Below are positions 8,153 through 15,845 of a DNA stretch of 64,000 nucleotides, piece after piece; positions within the stretch are counted from its first letter, which is position 1; each line of letters begins with the position of its first letter. Source of the stretch: Saccharopolyspora thermophila (lineage in GTDB: Bacteria > Actinomycetota > Actinomycetes > Mycobacteriales > Pseudonocardiaceae); assembly GCF_014646075.1 (NCBI RefSeq), contig NZ_BMMT01000005.1, forward strand, positions 1 to 64,000, in the 5' to 3' direction. The translations under genes and the position numbers were made by a program. The notes under the pieces are model-generated. The model had not been told where the DNA came from. It did no database searches and saw only the letters and a program-made list of their open reading frames with translations.

Positions 8153-8668
8153 TCAGCCGGTGACCGCGTGGTGCCCGCGGACCGCGACCGGCGTCGGAGC
8201 GGTCGGCACGGACGGGTCGGTCACCGACGATCCGGTGTCCCGGTCGTGCATCGGGGGCTGCCCGACGCCCGGGGGCTGCGTGCAGTGGTCCGGCCACTGG
8301 CCCCACTTGTCGTGCCACTGGCCCCACTTGTCCGACCACTGGCTGCCCGGCCACTGGATCGGCGCCCACTCCTCGCAGGTCGGAGGCGTCGGCGGCTTCG
8401 GGTCGTGCGTCGGCGGCTTCGGGGTGCTCGGGTGGTCGACGATCGGCGCGTTGCCGCAGTGGTTCAGCTGCGGCGAGAGCAGGGAGACGACCGCCCCGAG
8501 CACCGCGACGTTGTTGCCGCACAACTGGACCGGCAGCACGCTGAGGTTGTTGTCGTTGCCGATGTTGATGCCGTCGTTGTCGGCACTGTCGGCGAACGCC
8601 GGTGCGGCACCGGCGAGCACTCCGGCACTCGCGGCGACAACGCCCGCGAGGCCCACTGATTTCCGCAT
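8153..8668 (-). CDS. Chaplin-like secreted protein with a Pro/Trp-rich tail
   Basis: 171 residues. A signal peptide of about 28 residues (cleavage after PAFA) is followed by a short chaplin/DUF320-like segment of roughly 45 residues with the N-x-I-GNDN-x-x-S-x-LPVQLCGN pattern and two Cys about 25 apart. The C-terminal half is unusual: Pro-rich (KPPTHDPKPPTPP), then a Trp-rich repeat (QWSDKWGQWHDKWGQW, two DKWGQW units), then a Pro/Thr tail. Chaplins are surface-active amyloid-forming proteins; the single domain with no sortase signal resembles short chaplins. ATG 8668 has AGAAGGA about 10 nt upstream; a GTG at 8677 sits too close to that site. Function is inferred. Confidence 0.65.
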   Translation of the reverse strand: MRKSVGLAGVVAASAGVLAGAAPAFADSADNDGINIGNDNNLSVLPVQLCGNNVAVLGAVVSLLSPQLNHCGNAPIVDHPSTPKPPTHDPKPPTPPTCEEWAPIQWPGSQWSDKWGQWHDKWGQWPDHCTQPPGVGQPPMHDRDTGSSVTDPSVPTAPTPVAVRGHHAVTG

Positions 8669-8717
8669 CAATCGCACATCCTTCTCGTGTGTTCTTCGGG
8701 GGTTCCGCCAGCGGTGT

Positions 8718-9503
8718 TCACCGCAGGTGGACGAGGGTGCCCAGCGGCAGGGTGGCCAGCAGACGCAGTGCGTCGTCGGGCACCCGGACGCATCCGTCGC
8801 TGCTGGCCTTGCCGAAGACCGCGGGGTCGGGCCAACCGTGCAGGGCGACCGTGCCCGGGCCTCCGCCGTAGGTGCTGAAGGTGTCCGAGTGCGCGCCCAG
8901 CGGCAGGATGATCGGGCTGAACGTGGTCACGGTCTCCTGGATCGCCGCCATGATGTAGGTGCGTCCGCGGGGGGTCGGCGAGTCGGGTGAGCCGACGCCG
9001 ACGACCCATTCGCCGACGACCGCGCCGTTGTTGCGCACCACGAGCCGGCGCGCGTCGATGTCGACGTCGATGGCGTAGGGGGTGCGGGCGCGTTCGACGG
9101 CGCCGTCGGTGCGGATCCAGCCGGTGGAGCCGTTGGGGCGGGACGGCAGGAGCACCTGCGCCCATGGGCCGCGTTCGGCGATGACCGGCACCCAGGTGGG
9201 GTTGTCCAGCTGGGTGGCGGGCAGGCGCGCGAACACCGCGCCGTCGGGCGCGTCGTGCACGGCGATGTCCCGCGTGACGTGCAGGACGATGCCGTCGGTC
9301 CCGGCATCGGGTGCCGGGTCCCGCGGCGCGGCGGGGAAGTCCGCGAAGGTGGTGGCGGACGACTGCATGCCGAGGTCGGCGCGGGCCATCGCATGCGCCG
9401 GTGCGGGTGGCGGGGGCGTCGCGCAACCGGCGAGCGCCAGGCACAGCGCCCCGATCGCGGCCACCGCGGCGGCGCGTCTGGCACGACTCGTACGACGATT
9501 CAT
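8718..9503 (-). CDS. L,D-transpeptidase lipoprotein (YkuD domain)
   Basis: 261 residues. N-terminal lipoprotein signal with lipobox LALAGC (Cys near residue 26), an SH3-like middle domain (about 70-135), then a YkuD domain with the catalytic pattern HGWPDPAVFGK...SSDGCVRV, where His and Cys are the expected active-site residues. Such enzymes make 3-3 peptidoglycan cross-links or attach proteins to the wall, acting outside the membrane. ATG 9503 has AGGAG 7 nt upstream. It lies 49 nt before the chaplin-like gene on the same strand, so the two may be co-expressed. Confidence 0.88.
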   Translation of the reverse strand: MNRRTSRARRAAAVAAIGALCLALAGCATPPPPAPAHAMARADLGMQSSATTFADFPAAPRDPAPDAGTDGIVLHVTRDIAVHDAPDGAVFARLPATQLDNPTWVPVIAERGPWAQVLLPSRPNGSTGWIRTDGAVERARTPYAIDVDIDARRLVVRNNGAVVGEWVVGVGSPDSPTPRGRTYIMAAIQETVTTFSPIILPLGAHSDTFSTYGGGPGTVALHGWPDPAVFGKASSDGCVRVPDDALRLLATLPLGTLVHLR

Positions 9504-9778
9504 GATCGGCTCCTGGCCCGAGTGGCATACCTGGTTTGGGCAGCGTCCGGCGAAGGCCGCGAAGCACCTGTTGCGGACGACCTGACCTGGGAGATCAAGT
9601 GCCGAACGGAAGCTAACGCGGGCCCCAGGCCCACCCGGCCACCGCCAGCGCTGCGGGACAGACCGGTGCAGCGGGTCTGATCAGGACAAACGAGTCAGAA
9701 AACCTGTCGACTGTGGAGTGTTACACAAAGTCGGTCACTCGATGGTGTGGGGTTTTTACCTCTGTTGAGCGACAAAAA

Positions 9779-9820
9779 GCCGGGCCGACCGAGTCGAGGG
9801 GACGCCTCGGACGGCCCGGC
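9779..9820 (-). terminator. Rho-independent terminator of the ABC exporter operon
   Basis: 15-bp stem with one mismatch (GCCGGGCCGACCGAG / CTCGGACGGCCCGGC). On the minus strand it is followed by TTTTT, so it most likely ends the permease transcript that stops at 9936. The whole gap 9504-9935 (432 nt) otherwise holds only the promoter side of the L,D-transpeptidase gene; no convincing gene is seen. Confidence 0.75.
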
Positions 9821-9935
9821 TCGGACCGCGTCACCTCCGGATGGCGACGGTGACGTCGGTGCCCGGCGGAACGCGAAAACCCGCTTCCACCGGGTGCTCG
9901 CGGAGCCGGAGTCGGCGCTGCGGTGAACGGGCTGG

Positions 9936-10706
9936 TCAGTCCAGCGCCCGGCGGAGGAAGAACCGGATGCCGAGTGCGCCGAAGACCACGCACGACGCCA
10001 GCAGCGCCAGCACACAGATCCACGGCGGCATGTGCGGGACGTCCGGCAGGAGCGCTCCGCGCATGCCCTCGCTGACGTAGGTCAGCGGGTTGATCGCGCA
10101 CAGGACCTGGAACCAGCGCAGGTGCTCCAGCTGGGCCCACGGGAACTGGGTGGCGCCGGTGAACATCAGCGGCGCGAGGATCACCGCGAACATGATGTTG
10201 ATGCGCCGCGGGGGCACCGCCGCCCCCACCGTCAGCCCCACCGCCGCACCGGCCAGCGACCCCAGCAGCATGCACAGCAGGGCGAACGCCAACCCGCCGA
10301 GGTGCCAGTCGATCTCGCCGAGCATCACCATGCCGATCGGCACCATCAGCACCGCGGCCAGCAGCCCGCGCAGCGCGCCGAACAGCATCTTCTCCACCGC
10401 CACCCAGCTGATCGGCAGCGGCGCGAGCAGCCGGTCCTCGATCTCGCGGGAGTAGGAGAAGTCGAGCACCAACGGGAACGACGTGTTCTGCAGCGACACG
10501 AGGAACGCGTTGAGCGCGATCATCCCGGGCAGCAGGATCTGCGCGTAGCCGGGTTGGGCGTAGCCGAGTTCGCTGAGGACCTTGCCGAAGATGAACAGCA
10601 GGGCGACCGGCTGCACCAGCACCTGCGCCAGGAAGCTCGGCAGTTCCCGGCCGGTCACGAAGACGTCGCGGCCGAGCACGGCCGTGAACGCGCGAACCGG
10701 ACTCAT
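9936..10706 (-). CDS. ABC-2 type exporter permease
   Basis: 256 residues with six predicted membrane segments, typical of ABC-2 (DrrB-like) permeases. The conserved motif region before the last helices is present (INPLTYVSEGMRGALL). Pairs with the ATPase whose stop overlaps this ATG by 4 nt (ATGA), so they are translationally coupled. The MarR gene upstream of the ATPase suggests drug or lipid efflux under local repression. Substrate unknown. Confidence 0.88.
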   Translation of the reverse strand: MSPVRAFTAVLGRDVFVTGRELPSFLAQVLVQPVALLFIFGKVLSELGYAQPGYAQILLPGMIALNAFLVSLQNTSFPLVLDFSYSREIEDRLLAPLPISWVAVEKMLFGALRGLLAAVLMVPIGMVMLGEIDWHLGGLAFALLCMLLGSLAGAAVGLTVGAAVPPRRINIMFAVILAPLMFTGATQFPWAQLEHLRWFQVLCAINPLTYVSEGMRGALLPDVPHMPPWICVLALLASCVVFGALGIRFFLRRALD

Positions 10707-11686
10707 CGCAGTTCCCTCCCGGTCAGGTCGATGAAGACGTCTTCGAGCGTGGCGGTGCCCAGCGACAGGTCGGTGACCGCCACCTGCCGCTCGTGCAGGG
10801 CCTGCGCGACCGGCCCGAGCAGACCCGCGGGCTCGCCGCCCACGTAGAGCCGCAGCCGCAGCTCGGCGGCGCCGTCCGGGGTCGTGTTCGCCGCGATCTG
10901 CTCGACCCGCTGCACGCCGCGCACCTCGGCGAGCAGGTCGGAGATCTTCGCGGCGTCGTAGCCGTCGGGCCGCAGCGTGGCGTCCACCGTGCCGCTGCCC
11001 GGTAACGCCCGGATCAGCGCCTCGGGAGTGTCCAGGGTCAGCAGCTTGCCGTGGTCGACGACGCCGACCCGGTCCGAGAGCTTCTCGGCCTCGTCCATGT
11101 CGTGCGTGGTGAGCACGATGGTGACGCCCTCGGCGCGCAGTTCGTTGATGCGGTCGTGGACGAACAGCCGCGCCTGCGGGTCCAGTCCGGTGGACGGCTC
11201 GTCCAGGAACAGCACCTCCGGGCGGTGGATCAGGGCGCGGGCGATCATCAGCCGCTGCGCCTGCCCGCCGGAGAGTTCGTCGACGCGGGCCTTCGCCTTC
11301 TCCCCCAGGCCCATGCGCTCCAGCAGCTCGTCGGCCCGCCGACGCCGCTCGGCGCGCGGGACGCCGTGGTAGGCGGCGTGCCAGAGGAGGTTCTGCCGCG
11401 CGTTCAACGACCGGTCGAGGTTGACCCGCTGCGGCACCACGGCGACCTTGCTGCGTGCGCCGACCGGATCGGCGGCCACGTCGACGCCCGCGACGCGGGC
11501 GGTTCCGCTGGTCGGCAGCACCCGGGTGGTCAGGATGCCGACGGTGGTGGTCTTGCCTGCGCCGTTGGGGCCGAGCAGGCCGAAGATCTCGCCGGCGGCG
11601 ACCTGGAAGCTCAGGCCGTCCACGGCGTTGGTGGAACTCTTGGGGTACCTCTTGACCAGGTCGATCACTTCAACCGCTGGGGTCAC
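10703..11686 (-). CDS. ABC exporter ATP-binding subunit (DrrA-like)
   Basis: 327 residues. Walker A GPNGAGKTT, signature LSGGQAQRLMIARAL, Walker B VLFLDEPSTGLDPQ and H-loop LTTHDMDEAEK are all present, plus the extra C-terminal domain of DrrA-type drug-exporter ATPases. GTG 11686 is chosen because a purine-rich Shine-Dalgarno (GGAAGAAGG) lies about 5 nt upstream; an ATG at 11713 would extend the protein by 9 residues and overlap the MarR gene further. Overlaps the MarR gene by 17 nt and the permease by 4 nt, so marR-ATPase-permease is one operon. Confidence 0.88.
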   Translation of the reverse strand: MTPAVEVIDLVKRYPKSSTNAVDGLSFQVAAGEIFGLLGPNGAGKTTTVGILTTRVLPTSGTARVAGVDVAADPVGARSKVAVVPQRVNLDRSLNARQNLLWHAAYHGVPRAERRRRADELLERMGLGEKAKARVDELSGGQAQRLMIARALIHRPEVLFLDEPSTGLDPQARLFVHDRINELRAEGVTIVLTTHDMDEAEKLSDRVGVVDHGKLLTLDTPEALIRALPGSGTVDATLRPDGYDAAKISDLLAEVRGVQRVEQIAANTTPDGAAELRLRLYVGGEPAGLLGPVAQALHERQVAVTDLSLGTATLEDVFIDLTGRELR

Positions 11687-12143
11687 ATCCGCCTTCTTCC
11701 TCGTCCAGTCCACTCAGGACGGCAAGCAGGTACTTCCTGATCACGTCCGCTTCGGCCGGGTTGATCTCCGGCTCGATCCGGTGGAACTCCGCCCCCACCC
11801 CCTGCCACGCGGAGTGCAGCGCCGCGCGCCCCGCCGGAGTGATGCGCAGCCGCACGACGCGCCGGTCAGCGGTGTCGCGCTGCCGGGTGAGCAGCCCGTC
11901 GGCCTCCAGGGCGTCGATGACCGGGGTGAGCGTCGCCGGGCGCACCCAGCAGTGCTGCGCGACCTCGCGGTGCGTCCGACCGTCCTGCTCGTCGACCGCG
12001 GTGAGGGCGATCAGCGCGGTGCGGCTGAGGTCGGTGCTGCGTGCCACGGCCCGTTCCCAGTGCTGCGTCAGGCGCCGTCCGACCAGTGCGACCAGTCCGG
12101 TCAGCGGCATCCGCCGCGGATCGCGCTCCAGGAACCCGGCCAC
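11670..12143 (-). CDS. MarR-family regulator of the ABC exporter operon
   Basis: 157 residues with the MarR winged-helix pattern: HTH around WVRPATLTPVIDALEADGLL, wing RQRDTADRRVVRLRITPAGRA. First gene of the exporter operon, hence a likely ligand-responsive repressor of it. The start is set at GTG 12143 because TACGAT lies 6 nt upstream (leaderless pattern); a GTG-free upstream extension to 12209 would cross the intergenic promoter. Divergent from another MarR gene, with an 88-nt shared region that includes an A/T-richer patch (about 12165-12190) suitable for an operator. Confidence 0.85.
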   Translation of the reverse strand: MAGFLERDPRRMPLTGLVALVGRRLTQHWERAVARSTDLSRTALIALTAVDEQDGRTHREVAQHCWVRPATLTPVIDALEADGLLTRQRDTADRRVVRLRITPAGRAALHSAWQGVGAEFHRIEPEINPAEADVIRKYLLAVLSGLDEEEGGCDPSG

Positions 12144-12149
12144 ACCGAG

Positions 12150-12155
12150 ATCGTA
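12150..12155 (-). promoter_or_regulatory. -10 hexamer of a leaderless promoter (marR-ABC operon)
   Basis: TACGAT on the minus strand, 6 nt before GTG 12143; matches TAnnnT and implies that transcription begins at or next to the start codon. Confidence 0.6.
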
Positions 12156-12219
12156 GCCGGAAAGAATGGTTAGGTGGCAAATCGTTTTTCGCTCGCGGCG
12201 AAGAGGCACCCAGTGCCGG

Positions 12220-12225
12220 TAACCT
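12220..12225 (+). promoter_or_regulatory. -10 hexamer of a leaderless promoter (second MarR gene)
   Basis: TAACCT, 6 nt before GTG 12232. This supports GTG 12232 over ATG 12244 as the start of the MarR gene. Confidence 0.6.
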
Positions 12226-12231
12226 GATCGA

Positions 12232-12708
12232 GTGACCGAGGTGATGGGGCAGCGGACCCATTGGCTGGACGACTGCGAAATGGCCTCCTGGCGCGCCTAC
12301 ATCGTCGGCAGCGCGCTGCTGGAGTACCGGCTCAACCGCGAACTGCAGCAAGCCCACGGCCTGTCGCTCGCGGACTACGAGATCCTGGTCCGCCTGTCCG
12401 AGCGACCCAACCGCCAGATGCGGATGAGCGAGCTGGCCAAGGACATCGCGCACTCCAAAAGCCGCATCTCGCACCAGATCCGCCGGATGGAGTCGGCGGG
12501 CCTGGTGCGCCGCGACGATTGCCCCAGCGACGGCCGCGGAGTCCTCGCGGTCCTCACGGACACGGGGATGACCAAGCTCCGGGAAGCGGCCCCCACGCAC
12601 GTGGCGGGCGTCCGAGCGCACATGATCGACCTTTTGGCGCCGGAGGAGCAGAAGGTCCTGGCGAGGGTCTTCGAACGTCTGACCGACCACCTCCGTGGTA
12701 TCGACTGA
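12232..12708 (+). CDS. MarR-family transcriptional regulator
   Basis: 158 residues. MarR fold: helix region LSLADYEILVRLSERPN, recognition helix SKSRISHQIRRMESAGLV, wing RDDCPSDGRGVLAVLTDTG. Monocistronic, running divergently from the marR-ABC operon and toward tRNA-Ser. With a leaderless-type -10 just upstream and a shared divergent region, cross-regulation of the two MarR genes is plausible but inferred. The target and ligand are unknown. Confidence 0.85.
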   Translation: MTEVMGQRTHWLDDCEMASWRAYIVGSALLEYRLNRELQQAHGLSLADYEILVRLSERPNRQMRMSELAKDIAHSKSRISHQIRRMESAGLVRRDDCPSDGRGVLAVLTDTGMTKLREAAPTHVAGVRAHMIDLLAPEEQKVLARVFERLTDHLRGID

Positions 12709-12757
12709 CCCCGACCGGCTGTCGGCGGACGCTCCCGCGTTGGCTACGCTGCGGCGT

Positions 12758-12842
12758 GGAAGCGTGGCAGAGCGGCCGAATGCACTCGCCTTGAAAGCGA
12801 GCGTCCCGAGAGGGACCGCGGGTTCGAATCCCGCCGCTTCCG
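12758..12842 (+). tRNA. tRNA-Ser(TGA)
   Basis: 85-nt class II tRNA: acceptor GGAAGCG/CGCTTCC, anticodon loop CTTGAAA (anticodon TGA), long variable arm with CCCGAGAGGGA, T loop GGTTCGAATCC, discriminator G. It is followed by an integrase remnant, so it probably served as an attB site. Confidence 0.95.
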
Positions 12843-12848
12843 CTACAC

Positions 12849-12882
12849 CGCCCCTGACCTGCGCGAACGCCGGTCAGGGGCG
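12849..12882 (+). terminator. Terminator after tRNA-Ser(TGA)
   Basis: 11-bp perfect inverted repeat (CGCCCCTGACC / GGTCAGGGGCG) with a 12-nt loop, 7 nt past the tRNA 3' end. Confidence 0.75.
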
Positions 12883-12962
12883 ATCTTGTTGGTACTGAGC
12901 TGAGCGAGCACAACGCTCGCAGAACGCTCGCCTGGTGACCTTTCGACACCAGGATTGAGATC

Positions 12963-13457
12963 ATGAAAGGCCAGTACAAGTACGCCCCCGGCGAGTGGGG
13001 GACGCTGGCACGGGAGTACCGCCGCTCCCTCGAAGCTGACCACAAGTCACCCAACACGATCCGCATCTATCTCGGTGTGGTGTACCAACTCGGCTCGTGG
13101 GCGGCTTCGCTGGATGAGCCCGTCGACCCCTACACGATCACCAAGTCGGAGCTCCGCGACTACATCAGCAAGGTCCTCAAGGAGACCAGCGCAGGCAACG
13201 CGCACAACCGCGACCAGCACGGCCCGTCCGTCTCGGTGCGGGCGCATGTCGAGGACTCCCGCCGACTGGTTCGCTCGACCAGCGGCGAGGAACGGACACG
13301 TCACGGATCGTGGCAAAGCAGAGCTTGCCGCCGGTGCGGTAGAGCAGGACGCGACCGGCCACACCAACCCGCTCGCCGGTGTACTCGTCCGGGCCGAGGT
13401 GACCGTGTTTCTCGCGAACCTCGCCGATGGACACCGTGCGCGGTGAGCGCTCCATGA
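12963..13457 (+). pseudogene. Tyrosine-recombinase remnant (N-terminal core-binding domain only)
   Basis: The first about 84 residues (12963-13215) look like a SAM-like phage-integrase N-terminal domain: SPNTIRIYLGVVYQLGSW, then a helix YTITKSELRDYISKVLKETS, ending at GNAHNR where integrases normally continue into the next helix and the catalytic domain. The rest of the open frame to 13457 runs antisense through a lysS-like fragment and is Arg/Pro-rich noise. No Arg/His/Tyr catalytic residues exist. It starts 120 nt from the tRNA-Ser 3' end, the normal place for an integrase, so this is probably the scar of an excised or decayed integrative element. Confidence 0.7.
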
Positions 13458-13560
13458 AGGGGTCGACCCCGGCTGCGCGGAGCCGGTCAAGCTTGCGACG
13501 ACGGACTCGTACCTGTTCGGGAAGGTCCGCGTAGTCGTCGGCGTGATGCGCGTGAGTCAC
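13177..13560 (-). pseudogene. Lysyl-tRNA synthetase N-terminal fragment
   Basis: An open frame of 127 residues whose first about 87 resemble the N-terminus and OB-fold start of class II LysRS: LPEQVRVRRRKLDRLRAAG, then EVREKHGHL, then VGVAGRVLLYRTGGKLCFAT followed by IRD. After residue 87 (about 13300) similarity stops and the frame runs antisense into the integrase remnant. The catalytic domain is gone, so it cannot charge tRNA. The promoter side survives: TACGCT lies 7 nt before GTG 13560. It may be the stub of a second lysS carried or disrupted by the lost element. Confidence 0.65.
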
Positions 13561-13567
13561 GGAGAGC

Positions 13568-13573
13568 AGCGTA
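13568..13573 (-). promoter_or_regulatory. -10 hexamer upstream of the lysS fragment
   Basis: TACGCT on the minus strand, 7 nt before GTG 13560. Its preservation suggests that the fragment may still be transcribed as a leaderless message. Confidence 0.5.
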
Positions 13574-13690
13574 TCCAGCCTGCGGAAACGCCTGTCGGTG
13601 ACCCTATGTGATCACTCCTCCGTTCCCGGCTCCATCGTGAGCAGCCCGGCCACGCGGCAAGCGGCCAAGGAACGCAGTCAGCGGCGGTAG

Positions 13691-14191
13691 CTATGCGTCG
13701 GGGTCCGGGGTGGCTTCGTGGCCTGGGAAGGGTTCGCCGTGCCGGTCGACGGTTCGCTCGCGTTCCTTCATCTCCGCTTCGTAGACGTGGCGCCTTCCCG
13801 CCAGGAGGGCTTCGCGGGTTTCTCGTTCCAGGTTCCGGAAGCAGGTCCAGTAACCGTCGTCGAACTCTTCCACGATCTGGAACGTCCAACGGCCGGGGAG
13901 GACGTTCCGACCCACCAGGTCCCGGTCGATCCGGTCCGCCAGGTCGGCGTGGCCCGCTCGGCGGAGCTGCCCGACCGCCTCGCACAGGGCTGCGTCTCCC
14001 GAGCCGATCAGTTGGTGGAACTCGTAGAGGTGCCCTCGGGCTCTCTCCACCGTCTCGAGCGCCTCCGCCAGCTTGCCCACCGCCTCGACCGTCAGGTCGT
14101 CCACGCCCTCCGGGCGGCGGTGCTGCGGTGCCGGGCAGTCCGCGCGCTCGTTGTTGGTCGCTGTTCGCCTGGGCAGGCCGTCGGTGTTCAC
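13691..14191 (-). CDS. Conserved actinobacterial hypothetical protein
   Basis: 166 residues, not recognised as a named family. Mostly helical and charged: an N-terminal helix (VGKLAEALETVERARGHLYE), a central segment that reads like a folded core (DRDLVGRNVLPGRWTFQIVE, then FDDGYWTCFRNLERETREAL) and a basic/acidic C-terminal helix. No signal peptide or membrane segment, so probably cytosolic. GTG 14191 is used; CAGAAT lies 6 nt upstream and resembles the leaderless -10 seen elsewhere. From memory similar proteins occur in many Pseudonocardiaceae and Streptomyces. No function is proposed. Confidence 0.7.
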   Translation of the reverse strand: MNTDGLPRRTATNNERADCPAPQHRRPEGVDDLTVEAVGKLAEALETVERARGHLYEFHQLIGSGDAALCEAVGQLRRAGHADLADRIDRDLVGRNVLPGRWTFQIVEEFDDGYWTCFRNLERETREALLAGRRHVYEAEMKERERTVDRHGEPFPGHEATPDPDA

Positions 14192-14331
14192 ACGGCGATT
14201 CTGCGGGACTTCGGCAGCCGCCGCGAACGCTCGCCGTTTCGCGATCTCCGCTGGCGGGAAGACACGACGTGACCCTTCTCCCCGGCCGCTCGCCGCCGGG
14301 GGACACCGACTCGACGACCAGGGGGCTGGCC

Positions 14332-14556
14332 ATGTTGCACATGGTGCGGAAGTGGGGAATCACCTCGAACCACATGTTCGCCGCCGGAATCGCCTCGATC
14401 GGGCTTTCGGTGCTGAGCTGGCTGACGTCGCTGCGGGCCGAGGGCGTCTCCCGGGCCGACCGGTGGGGCATCTTCGTTGGCGAGTGGGCGCCCACGTTCT
14501 TCGCGCTGGGCGTGGGGTTGCGACTGGACGAGCAGGAGAACCCGAAGCTCAAGTAG
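14332..14556 (+). CDS. Small two-helix membrane protein
   Basis: 74 residues starting at ATG 14332, preceded by AGGGGG about 7 nt upstream. Two hydrophobic segments are visible: about residues 15-32 (FAAGIASIGLSVLSWLTS) and about 48-64 (FVGEWAPTFFALGVGL), with a charged linker (RAEGVSRADRW) and an acidic tail. The WAPTFFALGVGL segment looks conserved in actinobacterial small proteins as I recall them. Isolated gene, function unknown. Confidence 0.65.
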   Translation: MLHMVRKWGITSNHMFAAGIASIGLSVLSWLTSLRAEGVSRADRWGIFVGEWAPTFFALGVGLRLDEQENPKLK

Positions 14557-14624
14557 CGGCGTCGTTCCGCAAACCCGCTCGCCACCTTCGGAAGATTGGG
14601 ACGCAGGGCCTGGGTGGTCGCCGG

Positions 14625-15785
14625 TCAGACCAGTAGGTCTGTCCAGACCAGGTGGTGGTCGGAAGTGGTGTTCAGACGGGCCAGCGGGTCCTGTGAGGTT
14701 GGCCAGAACACCCCGGCGCGCAGCGGGATCAGCGGCGCGGCGGGCAGGACGTAGTCGACCCGCAGGTTGCCCGGGGCCTCGTCGCCGAAGTCCCCGGTGT
14801 CCAGGAACGGGTTGCCGCGCTGGTCCGCGTTCGCGCCGCCCTGGGTTGTGCCGGCCTCGACCGCTCCCGCGCTGCCGGGGCGCGGGTCGATCACCCGCGG
14901 CGCGTGCAGGATCTGGTTGGCCCCGGTGCTGTCGCCGTCCACCGGGTCGGAGTTCTGGTCGCCGGCGATGACGAACCGCGCGCCCGGCTCCAGCCCTCCG
15001 CGCACGCCCGCGTCGTCGTAGAGGTAACCGCCGCGGCCCGGCGTCACGTAGTCCGCCCAGAAGCGGATCTCGTCCTGGTTGCGTAGGCCGTTGCGGTCCT
15101 CCGGCCCGTCGAAGGCCGGCGGGGTCGGGTGTGAGACCAAAAGGTGCACGATGCGGCCGTCGACGTCAATCGGCAGGTCCCAGTGGGACTTCGACGACAA
15201 CCGCAGCGACTCCAGCTCCTGCGGCGAGTACCAGTCCGCCGGTTGCGGGGTCGCCGGGTCGTCGGGCAGCCGCGCACCGGGCAGATCGACCCAGCGGAAC
15301 AGCTGGAACGTGCGGGCCTGACCGATCGGGTACTTCGACAGCACGAGCATGCCGTACTGGCCGGGGAACTGCCCGAAGCCGTAGGCGTCGTTGGCGCCGC
15401 CGACGGTGCCGTCGTTGTCCAGGTCCATCCCGGACGGCACCCCGGTGTTCACCGGAGCCGTGTAGGCGTACGGGTAGTCGATCGGGGCGGCGCCGTTCTG
15501 CCCGATCGCCAGGTAGTTCGCCAGGAAGGCGCCGACGGCCCCGCCGGTCCGGTCATAGTCGAACTCGTTGAGCACGAGGACGTCCGGCCGCACCCGCTGC
15601 ACCACCTCGGCGACCTGCCTGGCCTGCGGGTCGTCCGGTGTGGACAGATCGGCGAGCAGCTCCCCCTCGGCGGCCCGGTTCAGCGACGCGTTGAACGTCG
15701 CGAAGCGGACCGGCTCGGCGGCGTCCGCCGCCGGCACCACCAGAGCGGCGATCACTGCCGCGACGGCCAGGACGGCACGTTTCAC
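14625..15785 (-). CDS. Secreted endonuclease/exonuclease/phosphatase-family protein
   Basis: 386 residues with a cleavable signal peptide (about 1-22, ending ADAAEP). EEP-fold motifs are present: FATFNASLNR at the start, DVLVLNEFDYD with the metal-binding Glu, LLVSHPTPP, IAGDQNSDPVDG with the Asp/Asn pair, RVDYVLP, and the final TTSDHHLVW with the catalytic His. Such proteins are extracellular nucleases or phosphodiesterases. GTG 15785 has GGAGGA 5-7 nt upstream. It lies 60 nt after a secreted peptidase gene on the same strand and may serve nutrient scavenging with it. Confidence 0.88.
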   Translation of the reverse strand: MKRAVLAVAAVIAALVVPAADAAEPVRFATFNASLNRAAEGELLADLSTPDDPQARQVAEVVQRVRPDVLVLNEFDYDRTGGAVGAFLANYLAIGQNGAAPIDYPYAYTAPVNTGVPSGMDLDNDGTVGGANDAYGFGQFPGQYGMLVLSKYPIGQARTFQLFRWVDLPGARLPDDPATPQPADWYSPQELESLRLSSKSHWDLPIDVDGRIVHLLVSHPTPPAFDGPEDRNGLRNQDEIRFWADYVTPGRGGYLYDDAGVRGGLEPGARFVIAGDQNSDPVDGDSTGANQILHAPRVIDPRPGSAGAVEAGTTQGGANADQRGNPFLDTGDFGDEAPGNLRVDYVLPAAPLIPLRAGVFWPTSQDPLARLNTTSDHHLVWTDLLV

Positions 15786-15845
15786 GATGTCTCCTCCCCG
15801 GGGGAGGTGGCCGTCCCGGTGCGGGCCGGGACGACCACCCGCGGA

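Noticed and set aside
9841-9935. A short minus-strand peptide (LREHPVEAGFRVPPGTDVTV) just after the permease stop that reads like a protein end.
   Set aside because: Only about 30 codons, no start codon after the preceding in-frame TGA and no recognisable family; treated as intergenic.
13217-13300. Possible extra coding between the integrase and lysS fragments.
   Set aside because: None of the three plus-strand frames continues integrase similarity, and the minus-strand frames show no LysRS similarity; best seen as junction sequence.
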